NCBI GenBank assembly: GCA_046348685.1
Contig: JAXMDT010000005.1
Location: 1 to 64,000, forward strand
Length of the DNA stretch: 64,000 bases
Reading direction: 5' to 3'
Source: JAXMDT01 sp046348685
GTDB taxonomy: Bacteria; Pseudomonadota; Alphaproteobacteria; Rickettsiales; UBA998
This document shows positions 8,172-17,169 of this stretch, one piece after another. The notes beneath the pieces were generated by a model that saw nothing but the letters and a program-made list of their open reading frames with translations, made no database searches and was not told the DNA's origin. Position numbers and translations under genes: made by a program. Numbering within the stretch: position 1 is the first letter of the stretch; the number at the start of each line of letters is the position of its first letter.

Positions 8172-8527
8172 TGTCTAAGCATCTCTCCACATTCGACAAG
8201 CGCGCCCGTCGCGTCCGCACGTCGCTGAAAAAGCGTGCGTACGGCAAGGTTCGCCTGTCCGTTCACCGTTCCGGCAAGCATATCTACGCCCAGCTGATCG
8301 ATGATTCGAAAAGCGTTACTGTCGCTTCGGCATCCTCTCTCGAAAAGGATTTCGGCGTGAAGAAAACCTCCGGCGTGGAAGCGGCCAAGAAAGTTGGCGA
8401 GCTGATCGCGAAACGCGCGAAGGAAGCGAAAGTCTCCGAGATCGTATTCGATCGGGGTGGCTATTTGTTCCATGGCCGCGTTAAGGCGGTTGCGGAAGCG
8501 GCACGCGAAGCCGGACTCAAATTTTAA
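8171..8527 (+). CDS. rplR: 50S ribosomal protein L18
   Basis: 5S rRNA-binding protein. The 118 residues have the basic N-terminus (FDKRARRVRTSLKKR), RLSVHRSGKHIYAQLIDD near 27, and the C-terminal DRGGYLFHGRVKAVAEAAREAG. Translation is probably coupled to rplF by the one-base overlap. Confidence 0.97.
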   Translation: MSKHLSTFDKRARRVRTSLKKRAYGKVRLSVHRSGKHIYAQLIDDSKSVTVASASSLEKDFGVKKTSGVEAAKKVGELIAKRAKEAKVSEIVFDRGGYLFHGRVKAVAEAAREAGLKF

Positions 8528-8545
8528 GGATAACAGGATAGGATT

Positions 8546-9118
8546 ATGGCAGCGCCTCAGGAAAAACAGCAAGAGCAGAACGAATACATCGAAAAGCTCG
8601 TCTCCATCAACCGCGTCGCGAAGGTGGTGAAGGGTGGTCGTCGTTTCGGTTTTGCTGCACTCGTCGTGATCGGCGATGGCAAGGGCCGCGTGGGTTACGG
8701 TACCGGTAAGGCGAAAGAAGTGCCGGAAGCCGTGACTAAGGCAACCCAGGCTGCAAAAAAATCGATGGTTCGTATTCCGCTGCGCGAAGGCCGCACGCTT
8801 CACTACGATGTATACAGCACCTTCGGCGCCGGCAAAGTGACGATCCGCACCGCTCCGGCTGGTACCGGTATTATCGCCGGCGGCCCGATGCGCGCCGTGT
8901 TCGAAGCGCTGGGCGTTCAGGACGTCGTGGCGAAATCCACTGGTTCGTCGAACCCGCACAACATGGTGAAGGCAACCTTCGCCGCACTGAAAGAAACGCA
9001 TGCGCCGCGTGATATCGCAGCACGCCGCAGCATGAAGATCGGCGATGTCATCGCTCGCCGCGAACATGCAATGGGTCTTGCCAAAACCGGCGAGGCGACC
9101 GACATTAAAGGGGAATAA
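8546..9118 (+). CDS. rpsE: 30S ribosomal protein S5
   Basis: Helps form the mRNA entry channel and affects decoding fidelity. The 190 residues contain the double-stranded RNA-binding-like N-domain with GGRRFGFAALVVIGDGKGRV near residue 30 and the C-domain with KSTGSSNPHNMVKATFAAL. The N-terminus has a Gln/Glu-rich stretch (APQEKQQEQNEY). The C-terminal end is a little longer than in enterobacteria, as is usual for the class. Confidence 0.97.
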   Translation: MAAPQEKQQEQNEYIEKLVSINRVAKVVKGGRRFGFAALVVIGDGKGRVGYGTGKAKEVPEAVTKATQAAKKSMVRIPLREGRTLHYDVYSTFGAGKVTIRTAPAGTGIIAGGPMRAVFEALGVQDVVAKSTGSSNPHNMVKATFAALKETHAPRDIAARRSMKIGDVIARREHAMGLAKTGEATDIKGE

Positions 9119-9120
9119 TC

Positions 9121-9336
9121 ATGGCTGCCGCAAAGAAAGCTGAAAAGAAATCCGCAGGCGGGACTGTTACCATCGAGCAGGTGGGCAGCCCTATAGGACG
9201 GCGTTTCGATCAGGAAGCAACGCTGAAAGGCCTGAAGCTGAACAAGCGTCATCGCCAGAGCACGCTGCAGGATACACCGGAAGTACGTGGAATGATTCAC
9301 AAAGTCCGCCACCTCGTAAAAGTGGTGTCGGAATAA
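9121..9336 (+). CDS. rpmD: 50S ribosomal protein L30
   Basis: Small 50S protein. The 71-residue product has the core TIEQVGSPIGRRFDQEATLKGLKL... to the terminal HKVRHLVKVV, preceded by about 13 extra Lys/Ala residues (MAAAKKAEKKSAG) not found in the typical 60-residue form. It starts 2 nt after rpsE. Confidence 0.95.
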   Translation: MAAAKKAEKKSAGGTVTIEQVGSPIGRRFDQEATLKGLKLNKRHRQSTLQDTPEVRGMIHKVRHLVKVVSE

Positions 9337-9365
9337 CAAGGGAAGCCCGTTAGGGGAGAAGAGAT

Positions 9366-9821
9366 ATGTTGCTGAACGAACTGACAGATAATCAAGGTGC
9401 CCGCCATCGCAAGATGCGTGTTGGCCGTGGCATTGGCTCCGGCAAAGGCAAGACCTGCGGTCGTGGCGGCAAAGGCCAGACGGCGCGTACCGGTGTGGCG
9501 ATCAAGGGTTTCGAGGGCGGTCAAATGCCCCTTCACCGCCGCCTGCCGAAACGCGGTTTCAACAATATTTTCCGCGAAGAATTCGCAGTGCTTAACCTGA
9601 AAGACATTCAGCGCGCCATCGATTCCAAGAAGATCGATGCGAAAAAAGACGTGACGCGCGAAGCGCTCGTTGCTGCAGGTTTGATCAAAGAAACCTCCCA
9701 GCCTGTCAAGCTGCTGGGTACTGGTGAGCTCAAAGCAAAAGTAGCACTGACGGTGGCGAAAGCCTCCAAGTCTGCGATTGAAGCTGTTGAAAAAGCTGGC
9801 GGCAGCGTTACCATCGCGTAG
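9366..9821 (+). CDS. rplO: 50S ribosomal protein L15
   Basis: Late assembly protein. The 151 residues include the glycine/arginine-rich N-terminal extension (GRGIGSGKGKTCGRGGKGQ near 20) and GFEGGQMPLHRRLPKRGF near 56, both diagnostic. GGGGAGAAG precedes the start. An 80-nt structured spacer separates it from secY. Confidence 0.97.
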   Translation: MLLNELTDNQGARHRKMRVGRGIGSGKGKTCGRGGKGQTARTGVAIKGFEGGQMPLHRRLPKRGFNNIFREEFAVLNLKDIQRAIDSKKIDAKKDVTREALVAAGLIKETSQPVKLLGTGELKAKVALTVAKASKSAIEAVEKAGGSVTIA

Positions 9822-9830
9822 CTATGCGCC

Positions 9831-9881
9831 GCTGGTTACTAGCGGCTGGTTGCTAGTAATGCGGTTTTAACCAGAACCAGC
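9831..9881 (+). promoter_or_regulatory. nested inverted repeat between rplO and secY
   Basis: GCTGGTT occurs at 9831-9837 and again at 9845-9851. Its complements AACCAG and AACCAGC follow back to back at 9869-9874 and 9875-9881. The outer and inner copies can pair as a two-part stem, or cross-pair in alternative folds, ending about 20 nt before the secY ATG. It could attenuate or modulate secY expression. No T-run follows, so it is not a plain terminator. Function is inferred. Confidence 0.45.
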
Positions 9882-9901
9882 ATTCGGGACAACTATCACT
9901 C

Positions 9902-11245
9902 ATGCCATCACCCGCTGAACGCCTTGCCGCTAACATCGATCTTTCTGTTCTTGGACGCGCAACGGAGCTGAAAAAACGCCTCTGGTTCGTGCTGGGCGCG
10001 CTTATTGTTTACCGCATTGGTACGTATATTCCGATTCCGGGAATCGATCCGGGAGCCCTGGCCGAAATCATGAAACAGCATGCGAGCGGCGTGCTTGGTA
10101 TCTTTAACATGTTTTCCGGCGGTGCGCTTGGCCGTATGACCATTTTCGCGCTGGCTGTCATGCCGTACATTTCCTCATCCATTATTGTGCAGTTGCTGAC
10201 GATCGCTGTGCCGCAGCTGGCGCAGCTGAAAAAAGAAGGCGAAGCGGGGCGCCGCAAGATCAACCAATATACCCGCTACGGCACCGTGTTCCTGGCCTTC
10301 ATCCAAGGGTACGGGATCGCCGTCGGTCTCGAAGGCACGACGAGTTCACTCGGCTCCGTTGTGCTTGATCCCGGCATGTTCTTCCGCGTCTGCACGGCGG
10401 CGACGCTGACCGGCGGCACGATCTTCCTGATGTGGCTCGGAGAACAAATCACGGCGCGCGGCATCGGTAACGGTACATCTCTTATCATTTTCTCGGGGAT
10501 TGTCGCCAACCTGCCGGCAGCACTTGCCAACACGTTTGAACTCGGCCGCACCGGCGCCATGTCGACGACGGCGATTCTGGTCATTGTTGTACTGGCACTC
10601 GCCCTGATTGCCTTTATCGTTTTCATCGAGCGCGCCCAGCGCCGCATCGTGGTGCAATATCCGAAGCGTCAGATGGGCAATAAAATGTTCGCCGGCGACC
10701 AGACGCACCTGCCGCTGAAGCTGAATACCGCTGGTGTTATTCCGCCGATTTTCGCGAGCTCTATTCTACTTTTTCCGCTGACCATCGTAGGCTTCAACGC
10801 CGGTCATGCACCGGAATGGCTGACGACCGTGACGTCTTATCTTAATCATGGCCAGCCGCTCTATATTGCGCTTTATGTCAGTATCATCATCTTCTTCAGC
10901 TTCTTCTACACCGCAGTTGTCTTCAATCCGGAAGACACGGCGGAAAATCTCAAAAAAAATGGTGGTTTTATCGCGGGCATCCGTCCCGGCAAGCAGACCG
11001 CGGACTATCTTGATTACGTTCTTTCGCGCCTGACGCTCATCGGCGGGATTTACATCGCATTCGTTTGCACGATTCCCGAAATCCTGATCGCCGAGTATTC
11101 CGTGCCGTTCTATCTCGGCGGCACCAGCCTTCTCATCGTTGTCAATGTGACTATGGATTTTGTCGGCCAGGTGCAGTCGCATCTTTTTGCCCATCAGTAC
11201 GAAGGCCTTATCAAAAAGGCAAAGCTGAAAGGCAGGCTGAAATAA
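9902..11245 (+). CDS. secY: protein translocase subunit SecY
   Basis: Channel-forming core of the Sec translocon in the inner membrane, partner of SecE, SecG and SecA. The 447 residues match the family. About ten membrane segments can be read, with the first helix YRIGTYIPIPGIDP near 40-50 and the cytosolic loop with RRIVVQYPKRQMG near 250, important for SecA and ribosome contact. The adk start codon overlaps the secY stop by one base (TAATG), so the two are probably translated together, as in many bacteria. Confidence 0.98.
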   Translation: MPSPAERLAANIDLSVLGRATELKKRLWFVLGALIVYRIGTYIPIPGIDPGALAEIMKQHASGVLGIFNMFSGGALGRMTIFALAVMPYISSSIIVQLLTIAVPQLAQLKKEGEAGRRKINQYTRYGTVFLAFIQGYGIAVGLEGTTSSLGSVVLDPGMFFRVCTAATLTGGTIFLMWLGEQITARGIGNGTSLIIFSGIVANLPAALANTFELGRTGAMSTTAILVIVVLALALIAFIVFIERAQRRIVVQYPKRQMGNKMFAGDQTHLPLKLNTAGVIPPIFASSILLFPLTIVGFNAGHAPEWLTTVTSYLNHGQPLYIALYVSIIIFFSFFYTAVVFNPEDTAENLKKNGGFIAGIRPGKQTADYLDYVLSRLTLIGGIYIAFVCTIPEILIAEYSVPFYLGGTSLLIVVNVTMDFVGQVQSHLFAHQYEGLIKKAKLKGRLK

Positions 11246-11910
11246 TGAATATTATCCTTCTTGGTCCCCCAGGCGCCGGCAAAGGCACGCAAGCTTCGTT
11301 CCTGCATCAGCATTATGGCCTGGCCAAACTCTCGACGGGCGATATGCTCCGCGCCGCGGTTGCTTCCGGTACCGAGATTGGCAAGCAGGCAGATGCCATT
11401 ATGAAGCGCGGCGAGTTAGTGCCCGATGAGGTAATGATCAATCTTATCCATGCTCGTATCAATGAGCCGGACTGCGCGAAAGGATTCATTCTCGATGGGT
11501 TTCCACGCACCGTTGGCCAGGCCGAAGCCCTTGATGAAATGTTAAAGGAAGAGGACAAATCCCTCGATTTTGTAATTGAGCTCAAGGTGGATGATGAGGC
11601 GCTGGTCGAGCGGATCAGCGGCCGCTTTTCCTGCGCAAAATGCGGCGAAGGGTATCACAAAGTCCATAAAAAACCGGAAATTGAGGGTATCTGCGATGTG
11701 TGCGGCTCGAAGGAGTTTTCCTGCCGTGCAGACGACAATGCAGAAACGGTGAAGAAGCGCCTGGTGGCCTATCACGGCATGACAGCGCCGCTTTTGCCCT
11801 ATTATAAAAAGAAGGGGACCCTTCGCTCTGTGGATGGCATGGCAGATATCAGCCAGGTCACTACAGAAATCGAATCTCTTATTGAGTCCGAGAAACGCAA
11901 GAGGGCTTGA
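11245..11910 (+). CDS. adk: adenylate kinase, zinc-lid type
   Basis: Interconverts AMP + ATP and 2 ADP. The ATG at 11245 gives MNIILLGPPGAGKGTQ with the P-loop at 7-15. An upstream in-frame start inside secY is rejected. The 221-residue length indicates the long form with a LID, and the LID has four cysteines (CAKCG and CDVCG) spaced for zinc. FPRT in GFPRTVGQAEALD lines the AMP site. Placement between secY and rpsM is common. Confidence 0.97.
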   Translation: MNIILLGPPGAGKGTQASFLHQHYGLAKLSTGDMLRAAVASGTEIGKQADAIMKRGELVPDEVMINLIHARINEPDCAKGFILDGFPRTVGQAEALDEMLKEEDKSLDFVIELKVDDEALVERISGRFSCAKCGEGYHKVHKKPEIEGICDVCGSKEFSCRADDNAETVKKRLVAYHGMTAPLLPYYKKKGTLRSVDGMADISQVTTEIESLIESEKRKRA

Positions 11911-11915
11911 TACAT

Positions 11916-11971
11916 TACCTTTGTAAAAAGGTAAAACTTGGCATTGACTTCGTACAAAATGTTCGTATGAT
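11916..11971 (+). promoter_or_regulatory. hairpin and sigma70-type promoter upstream of rpsM
   Basis: A short hairpin (TACCTTT 11916-11922, loop GTAA, AAAGGTA 11927-11933) follows adk. Just after it is TTGACT at 11944-11949, a 16-bp spacer and TATGAT at 11966-11971, a near-consensus sigma70 promoter pointing at rpsM 65 nt downstream. This would let rpsM-rpsK-rpoA-rplQ be transcribed on their own. The hairpin lacks a T-run and is at best a weak terminator. Confidence 0.6.
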
Positions 11972-12035
11972 TCAGCCTCTTTTTTGTAAAAATGCGGATA
12001 TTATCCGCTAAATTATTGATAAATGGCAAGGATTT

Positions 12036-12416
12036 ATGGCTCGTATTGCAGGCGTCAACATTCCATCGGGTAAGCGGCTCGTTATCGCGCTGACCTATAT
12101 TCATGGTATTGGTGACAAGCGTTCCAATGATATCTGTGAAAAAACAGGTATTTCCATCAATAAACGCGTCAATGAATTGACCGAGGCGGAAATTATCAAG
12201 CTGCGTGAGACGATCGATGCCGATTACACCGTAGAGGGTGAACTCCGCCGCGAAGTGGGCATGAACATTAAGCGCCTGATGGATCTGGGCTGCTATCGCG
12301 GCCTGCGCCATCGCAAGAAACTGCCGGTTCGCGGTCAGCGCACGCACACCAACGCGCGTACCCGTAAAGGCAAGGCCGTTGCAATCGCCGGCAAAAAACT
12401 CGCTCCGAAGAAGTAA
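12036..12416 (+). CDS. rpsM: 30S ribosomal protein S13
   Basis: 30S head protein that bridges to the 50S and touches the P-site tRNA. The 126 residues start MARIAGVNIPSGKRLVIALT and contain the helix-hairpin-helix YIHGIGDKRSNDICEKTGI and the C-terminal RGQRTHTNARTRKGK. First gene of the alpha part of the cluster, behind its own candidate promoter. Confidence 0.98.
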   Translation: MARIAGVNIPSGKRLVIALTYIHGIGDKRSNDICEKTGISINKRVNELTEAEIIKLRETIDADYTVEGELRREVGMNIKRLMDLGCYRGLRHRKKLPVRGQRTHTNARTRKGKAVAIAGKKLAPKK

Positions 12417-12426
12417 GGATTAGAAC

Positions 12427-12834
12427 ATGGCCCAGGCTCAGAAAAAAGATCAAGAAGGCGCCCGCGTTAAGAAGCGCGAACGCAAGAACGTCACTGTTGG
12501 CGTCGCGCATGTCAACGCATCGTTCAACAATACCATCATCACCATCACCGATCAGAACGGCAACACGATTGCATGGTCGTCCTCCGGTGCGAATGGTTTC
12601 AAAGGTTCTCGTAAATCCACGCCGTTCGCAGCGCAGGTTGCTGCGGAACAGGCCGGTAAAAAGGCACAGGAACATGGCATGAAGACCATCGAAGTGCTGG
12701 TTAAGGGTCCTGGCGCTGGCCGTGAATCAGCGCTCCGCGCACTGCAGTCGGTTGGCTTTAACATCACCTCGATCCGCGATGTAACGCCGATTCCGCACAA
12801 TGGCTGCCGTCCGCCGAAGAAACGTCGCGTTTGA
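12427..12834 (+). CDS. rpsK: 30S ribosomal protein S11
   Basis: Platform protein near the E site. The 135 residues have a basic start (KKDQEGARVKKRERKNV), then HVNASFNNTIITITDQNGN near 27 and DVTPIPHNGCRPPKKRRV at the end, the diagnostic S11 terminus. 38 nt separate it from rpoA. No rpsD gene lies between, as is usual in alphaproteobacteria. Confidence 0.98.
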   Translation: MAQAQKKDQEGARVKKRERKNVTVGVAHVNASFNNTIITITDQNGNTIAWSSSGANGFKGSRKSTPFAAQVAAEQAGKKAQEHGMKTIEVLVKGPGAGRESALRALQSVGFNITSIRDVTPIPHNGCRPPKKRRV

Positions 12835-12872
12835 TTATTTGAAATATCTAACACTGCAAAGGGCAACACCAC

Positions 12873-13898
12873 ATGTCAGCAATGCTCAATAAAAATTGGC
12901 AAGACCTCATTAAACCATCGAAACTCAATATCGAAGGCGCAAGCTCCGACAAGAACCGCGCGACCATCGTCGCTGAACCGCTCGAGCGCGGCTTCGGTAT
13001 CACGCTCGGCGTCGCCATCCGCCGCATCCTGCTTTCCTCGCTGCAAGGAGCGGCCGTTACCAATCTTAAGATAAACGGCGTGCTGCACGAGTTTTCCTCG
13101 ATCAACGGCGTACGCGAAGACGTTACCAACATCGTGCTCAACATCAAAGAACTGCGCCTTAAAGCGCATTCTGCTGAGCGCAAGCGCATGGTGCTGAAAG
13201 CAACCGGCCCGGGTGAAGTTACCGCCGGTCAGATCCAGACCGATCATGATGTCGAAGTCATCAACAAAGACCTCGTTATCTGCACGCTGGATAAAGGCGC
13301 TGAGATCAATATGGAATTCACCGTCGAAACCGGCAAAGGCTATGTTCCGGCTTCGAAGAACCGCGCGCAAGATGCTGCAATTGGCGTCATTCCGGTTGAT
13401 GCGCTCTTCTCGCCGGTGACGAACGTCTCCTATAAAGTGGAAAATGCCCGCGTCGGCAACCAGACGGACTACGATAAACTCATCCTCGATGTCACCACCG
13501 ACGGTTCTATTGCTCCGGATGATGCGGTTGCACTCGCAGCGCGTATTCTGCAAGATCAACTCCGTCTCTTCGTCAACTTCGAAGATGTGCCGGTCGAGCA
13601 GGCGAAAGCACCGAAGAGCGAACTGCCGTTCAGCCCGTATCTTCTCAAGAAAGTTGATGAGCTGGAATTGTCCGTCCGTTCGGCAAATTGCCTGAAGAAC
13701 GACAATATCGTCTACATCGGTGATCTTGTGCAGAAAACGGAAAGCGAAATGCTGAAGACCCCGAACTTCGGCCGCAAGTCGCTCAATGAGATTAAAGAAG
13801 TACTGACGAGCATGGGTCTGAAATTCGGTATGGATGTTCAGGGCTGGCCGCCGGAAAACATTGAGGAACTCGCACGCAAGTTCGAGGACCCATACTAG
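12873..13898 (+). CDS. rpoA: RNA polymerase alpha subunit
   Basis: Dimerises to nucleate RNA polymerase; the C-terminal domain binds UP elements and activators. The 341 residues split into an N-terminal domain with ERGFGITLGVAIRRILLSS near 38, a linker near 235-255, and an alpha-CTD with NCLKNDNIVYIGDLVQKTES and helix-hairpin-helix NFGRKSLNEIKEVL. Two in-frame ATGs (12873, 12882) are possible starts; the upstream one is used here without a strong ribosome binding site to decide. Confidence 0.97.
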   Translation: MSAMLNKNWQDLIKPSKLNIEGASSDKNRATIVAEPLERGFGITLGVAIRRILLSSLQGAAVTNLKINGVLHEFSSINGVREDVTNIVLNIKELRLKAHSAERKRMVLKATGPGEVTAGQIQTDHDVEVINKDLVICTLDKGAEINMEFTVETGKGYVPASKNRAQDAAIGVIPVDALFSPVTNVSYKVENARVGNQTDYDKLILDVTTDGSIAPDDAVALAARILQDQLRLFVNFEDVPVEQAKAPKSELPFSPYLLKKVDELELSVRSANCLKNDNIVYIGDLVQKTESEMLKTPNFGRKSLNEIKEVLTSMGLKFGMDVQGWPPENIEELARKFEDPY

Positions 13899-13968
13899 AG
13901 ATTACTGTTAGGAAGTCGTGAGGACGAAGTTCGAATGACTTTAAACGAAAACAAAAAAGGAGAGTGTC

Positions 13969-14385
13969 ATGAGACACGGTAACAGAGGCAGAAAATTCAG
14001 CATGACGGCAGCACATCGCAAAGCGATGTTCAACAATCTGTCAATGGCGCTGATCAAGCACGAGCAGATCACGACGACCCTGCCGAAGGCAAAAGACCTT
14101 CGCCCGATCGTTGAGCGTCTGGTTACCCTCGGCAAACGCGGCGGTCTGCATGCGCGCCGTCAAGCGATGGCGATCCTGAAAGATGCGACGCTGGTTGATA
14201 AATTGTTCGACACCCTGGCAACTCGCTACAAATCCCGCAATGGTGGTTATATCCGCGTTCTGAAAGCCGGTTTCCGTTTCGGCGACAACTCGCCGATGGC
14301 GATCATCGAGTTCGTTGATCGTGATGGTCCGCTAAAGGCGCAGGCGAGATTAAAGAAAAGAAGCAGCACGCAATGTCTTCCCTAA
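13969..14385 (+). CDS. rplQ: 50S ribosomal protein L17
   Basis: Last r-protein of the cluster, near the tunnel exit. The 138 residues begin MRHGNRGRKFSMTAAHRKA, diagnostic of L17, and contain EQITTTLPKAKDLRPIVERL. A strong AAAAAGGAGAG ribosome binding site precedes the ATG. An intrinsic terminator begins 12 nt after the stop. Confidence 0.98.
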   Translation: MRHGNRGRKFSMTAAHRKAMFNNLSMALIKHEQITTTLPKAKDLRPIVERLVTLGKRGGLHARRQAMAILKDATLVDKLFDTLATRYKSRNGGYIRVLKAGFRFGDNSPMAIIEFVDRDGPLKAQARLKKRSSTQCLP

Positions 14386-14397
14386 GTGAATAGCTAA

Positions 14398-14425
14398 GGG
14401 CGGTCGCAAGGCCGCCTTTTGTTTT
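14398..14425 (+). terminator. intrinsic terminator of the ribosomal cluster
   Basis: GGCGGTC (14399-14405), GCAA tetraloop, GGCCGCC (14410-14416), then TTTTGTTTTC. A seven-pair stem (one G-T pair), GNRA loop and T-run make this a convincing rho-independent terminator for the supercluster. Confidence 0.9.
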
Positions 14426-14451
14426 CTGTAAATAGCATTATATATCGAGGC

Positions 14452-15846
14452 ATGCGTTTCATCCGTTATGCCTATTGTTTGGCTGCCGCCGCGCTCGTCG
14501 CCACCTCACCCGTGATGGCGCAGCCAGTTCCGCAATCGCGCGAACAGATACAGCTTACTTTTTCACCGGTGGTCAAGCGCGTTGCGCCGTCCGTTGTTAA
14601 TATCTACACCGCACGGCGTGTGCAAGTGCGCTCGCCCTTTTCCCCGCTCATGCAAGACCCGTTCTTTGAACAGTTCCTCGGCCGCTCCTTTGGTGGGCTG
14701 CAACGCGAGCGCGTTGTCAATTCGCTTGGATCGGGCGTCATCATTGATGCCAAGGGAACTATCGTCACCAGCAACCATGTCGTGGAAGGTGCCGAAGACA
14801 TCGTGATCGCGCTTGCCGATGGCCGTGAGCTGAAAGCAAAGATTGCGGTGCAGGACCCATCTTCGGATTTGGCGCTCATCAAATTGACGGACAGCACGCA
14901 GGCGCTTCCTGCCCTACCGATCGGTGATTCCGATGCCATGCAGGTGGGTGACCTGGTGCTGGCAGTGGGCAATCCGTTCGGCGTGGGACAAACCGTAACC
15001 AGCGGCATCGTCTCGGCCCTGGCACGCTCGGCGGAAGGTGTTTCGGATTACAGTTTCTTCATCCAGACCGACGCGGCTATCAACCCTGGCAATTCGGGCG
15101 GCGCGCTCGTTAATATGAACGGTGAATTGATCGGCATCAATACGGCGATTTACTCCCAAACCGGCGGATCGCTCGGTATCGGCTTTGCCATTCCATCTTC
15201 GATGATTACCGCGCTTATGAGCAACACGCAGCAAGGCGGCGCCGTCTTGCGCCCGTGGCTGGGAGCAACCTATCAGGCGGTCTCACCGGAAATCGCCAAT
15301 TCACTTGGGATGGAAGCCCCCCGCGGCGCTTTGATCAAGCAGGTAACCTCAGGCAGTCCGGCAGCTGAAGCGGGTTTGAAATCAGGCGATGTGGTTACCG
15401 CCGTCAACGGAGTTGCTATCGATTCGCCCAATGCACTGCGTTTCCGGATTGCGACAGCTAAAATAGATAATCCCGGTTCCCTTTCGGTTCTTCGTGATGG
15501 CAAGCCGGTTGATGTTAGTGCCGCCTTAAAGCTGCCGCCTGAAACACCGGCGCGTGATCAGCGTACATTAAAAGGCCAGCACCCGCTGAACGGGATTACG
15601 GTTGTAAACATTTCCCCCCGAGTTGCAGATGAATTCAACCTGGCATCTGATAAAACCGGCGTGCTTATCGTGAATGGCAGAGGCAGCCGCTTTGGATTTA
15701 ATGCAGGCGATATTATTCTCTCCGTCAACCGCACAGCTATTGCCAGCACTAAGCAACTTGATGAGCTAATGAAAAAACCATTCGGCGGATGGAATATCGA
15801 TTTTGAGCGCGGCGGTCAGAAGCTGACGCTGCAGGTCGTACGGTAA
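14452..15846 (+). CDS. periplasmic serine protease, DegP/DegQ (HtrA) family
   Basis: Envelope quality-control protease. The ATG at 14452 (GAGG five bases upstream) gives a signal peptide ending VMA-QPVPQ near residue 24; an in-frame TTG at 14419 lies inside the terminator and is rejected. In the 464-residue protein the triad reads His109 (TSNHVVEG), Asp139 (SSDLALIKL) and Ser215 (NPGNSGGAL). PDZ1 starts near 270 (WLGATYQAV), and a shorter degenerate PDZ2 follows from about 375. The TAA is 2 nt from the rarA start, so both are probably one transcript. It could be called DegP or DegQ; sequence alone does not decide. Confidence 0.93.
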   Translation: MRFIRYAYCLAAAALVATSPVMAQPVPQSREQIQLTFSPVVKRVAPSVVNIYTARRVQVRSPFSPLMQDPFFEQFLGRSFGGLQRERVVNSLGSGVIIDAKGTIVTSNHVVEGAEDIVIALADGRELKAKIAVQDPSSDLALIKLTDSTQALPALPIGDSDAMQVGDLVLAVGNPFGVGQTVTSGIVSALARSAEGVSDYSFFIQTDAAINPGNSGGALVNMNGELIGINTAIYSQTGGSLGIGFAIPSSMITALMSNTQQGGAVLRPWLGATYQAVSPEIANSLGMEAPRGALIKQVTSGSPAAEAGLKSGDVVTAVNGVAIDSPNALRFRIATAKIDNPGSLSVLRDGKPVDVSAALKLPPETPARDQRTLKGQHPLNGITVVNISPRVADEFNLASDKTGVLIVNGRGSRFGFNAGDIILSVNRTAIASTKQLDELMKKPFGGWNIDFERGGQKLTLQVVR

Positions 15847-15848
15847 GT

Positions 15849-17144
15849 ATGGCAACGGCAACTCTCTTTTCGCATACGGCTCCGAAAGCGCCTCTGGCTG
15901 AGCGCCTTCGTCCCAAGACGCTTGCAGAGGTCGTAGGGCAGGAATCGGTAGTGGGGCCGGAAGGCGTTCTTACCCGTTTGATTGCGGGTGGGCATATGCC
16001 CTCGCTTATTTTCTGGGGGCCGCCGGGTTGCGGCAAGACAACGATCGCGCGCCTCCTTGCCAAACAGATTGATTGCGAGTGGATGACATTATCCGCCGTC
16101 ACGTCCGGCGTTTCGGATTTAAAGGCAGCGTTTGAGAAAGCCGCCCGCTTCCGGCAGGACGGAAAACGCACGCTGCTGTTTGTCGATGAGATTCACCGTT
16201 TCAACCGCGCCCAGCAGGACGCTTTTCTGCCGGTCGTAGAAGACGGTACGATTATTCTTGTCGGGGCGACGACGGAAAATCCCTCGTTTGAACTCAATGG
16301 CGCTGTGCTGTCGCGCTGCCGCGTCGTAGTGCTTTCAAGGTTGACGGAAGATGATCTCATCCAGCTCATGCACCGCGCTGAAGAAGAGGTAGGGCATGCG
16401 CTGCCGCTCGTCCAGGAAGCGCGTGTCATTCTGGCTCGTCTGGCAGATGGGGATGGGCGCTATGTGCTGAATCTGGCAGAAGAACTTTTTGCCCTTCATA
16501 TGCAGGACCCGCTGACGGCAGAGGAAATCCTGGCCTTCGTGCAGAAGCGGGCGGCTCTTTATGATAAATCGCAGGAAAGCCATTACAATCTCATCAGCGC
16601 GCTGCATAAATCCATGCGCGGATCGGATGTGGATGCGGCGCTCTACTGGTTCTGCCGCATGCTGGATGGCGGCGAAGACCCGCGCTATATAGGCCGCCGC
16701 CTCGTTCGTTTCGCGAGTGAGGATATCGGCATGGCCGATCCGCAGGCATTGCTGGTAGCCGAGGCAGGCATCAATACCTATGAACGCCTCGGCTCGCCGG
16801 AAGGGGAACTGGCGTTGGCGCAGGTCGTGGTGCATCTGGCGACTGCCCCCAAATCCAATGCCATCTATAAAGCCTTTGGCGCGGCGATGCGCGATGCGAA
16901 GGCGGAAGGCTCGCTCATGCCGCCTAAACACATCCTCAATGCACCGACTAAGCTCATGAAAGAACTTGGTTATAGCGAGGGCTATGCCTATGATCACAGC
17001 ACCGATGAAGGCTTTTCCGGCCAGAATTACTTCCCCGATGGCATGGTGCAGCAGGAATATTACCATCCTGTTGAGCGGGGCTTTGAGCGCGAGATCATCA
17101 AACGGCTGGACTATTGGAAGCAATTACGGGAAAAGAAGAGTTAA
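15849..17144 (+). CDS. rarA: replication-associated recombination protein A (RarA/MgsA)
   Basis: AAA+ ATPase of the clamp-loader-like group that acts at stalled replication forks. The 431 residues have Walker A GPPGCGKT at 57-64, Walker B LLFVDEIHRFNRAQQD near 109, sensor 1 GATTENPSFEL and the C-terminal MgsA region with HKSMRGSDVDAALYW and the terminal PDGMVQQEYYHP block. Length and order of motifs are typical. It shares the start region spacing of an operon with the upstream protease. Confidence 0.95.
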   Translation: MATATLFSHTAPKAPLAERLRPKTLAEVVGQESVVGPEGVLTRLIAGGHMPSLIFWGPPGCGKTTIARLLAKQIDCEWMTLSAVTSGVSDLKAAFEKAARFRQDGKRTLLFVDEIHRFNRAQQDAFLPVVEDGTIILVGATTENPSFELNGAVLSRCRVVVLSRLTEDDLIQLMHRAEEEVGHALPLVQEARVILARLADGDGRYVLNLAEELFALHMQDPLTAEEILAFVQKRAALYDKSQESHYNLISALHKSMRGSDVDAALYWFCRMLDGGEDPRYIGRRLVRFASEDIGMADPQALLVAEAGINTYERLGSPEGELALAQVVVHLATAPKSNAIYKAFGAAMRDAKAEGSLMPPKHILNAPTKLMKELGYSEGYAYDHSTDEGFSGQNYFPDGMVQQEYYHPVERGFEREIIKRLDYWKQLREKKS

Positions 17145-17149
17145 ACGTT

Positions 17150-17169
17150 ATTCCGGCTTTCGCTGGAAT
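17150..17169. repeat. REP-like palindrome copy (rarA-crcB gap)
   Basis: ATTCCGGC, TTTC, GCTGGAAT: an imperfect palindrome with one G-T mismatch, 6 nt after the rarA stop. It matches the palindromes at 50951-50970 and 51052-51071, so it belongs to a dispersed intergenic family. Confidence 0.6.

Noticed and set aside
14419..14451. In-frame TTG start for the DegQ-like protease
   Set aside because: It lies in the T-run of the ribosomal terminator, would spoil the signal peptide, and the ATG at 14452 has its own GAGG.
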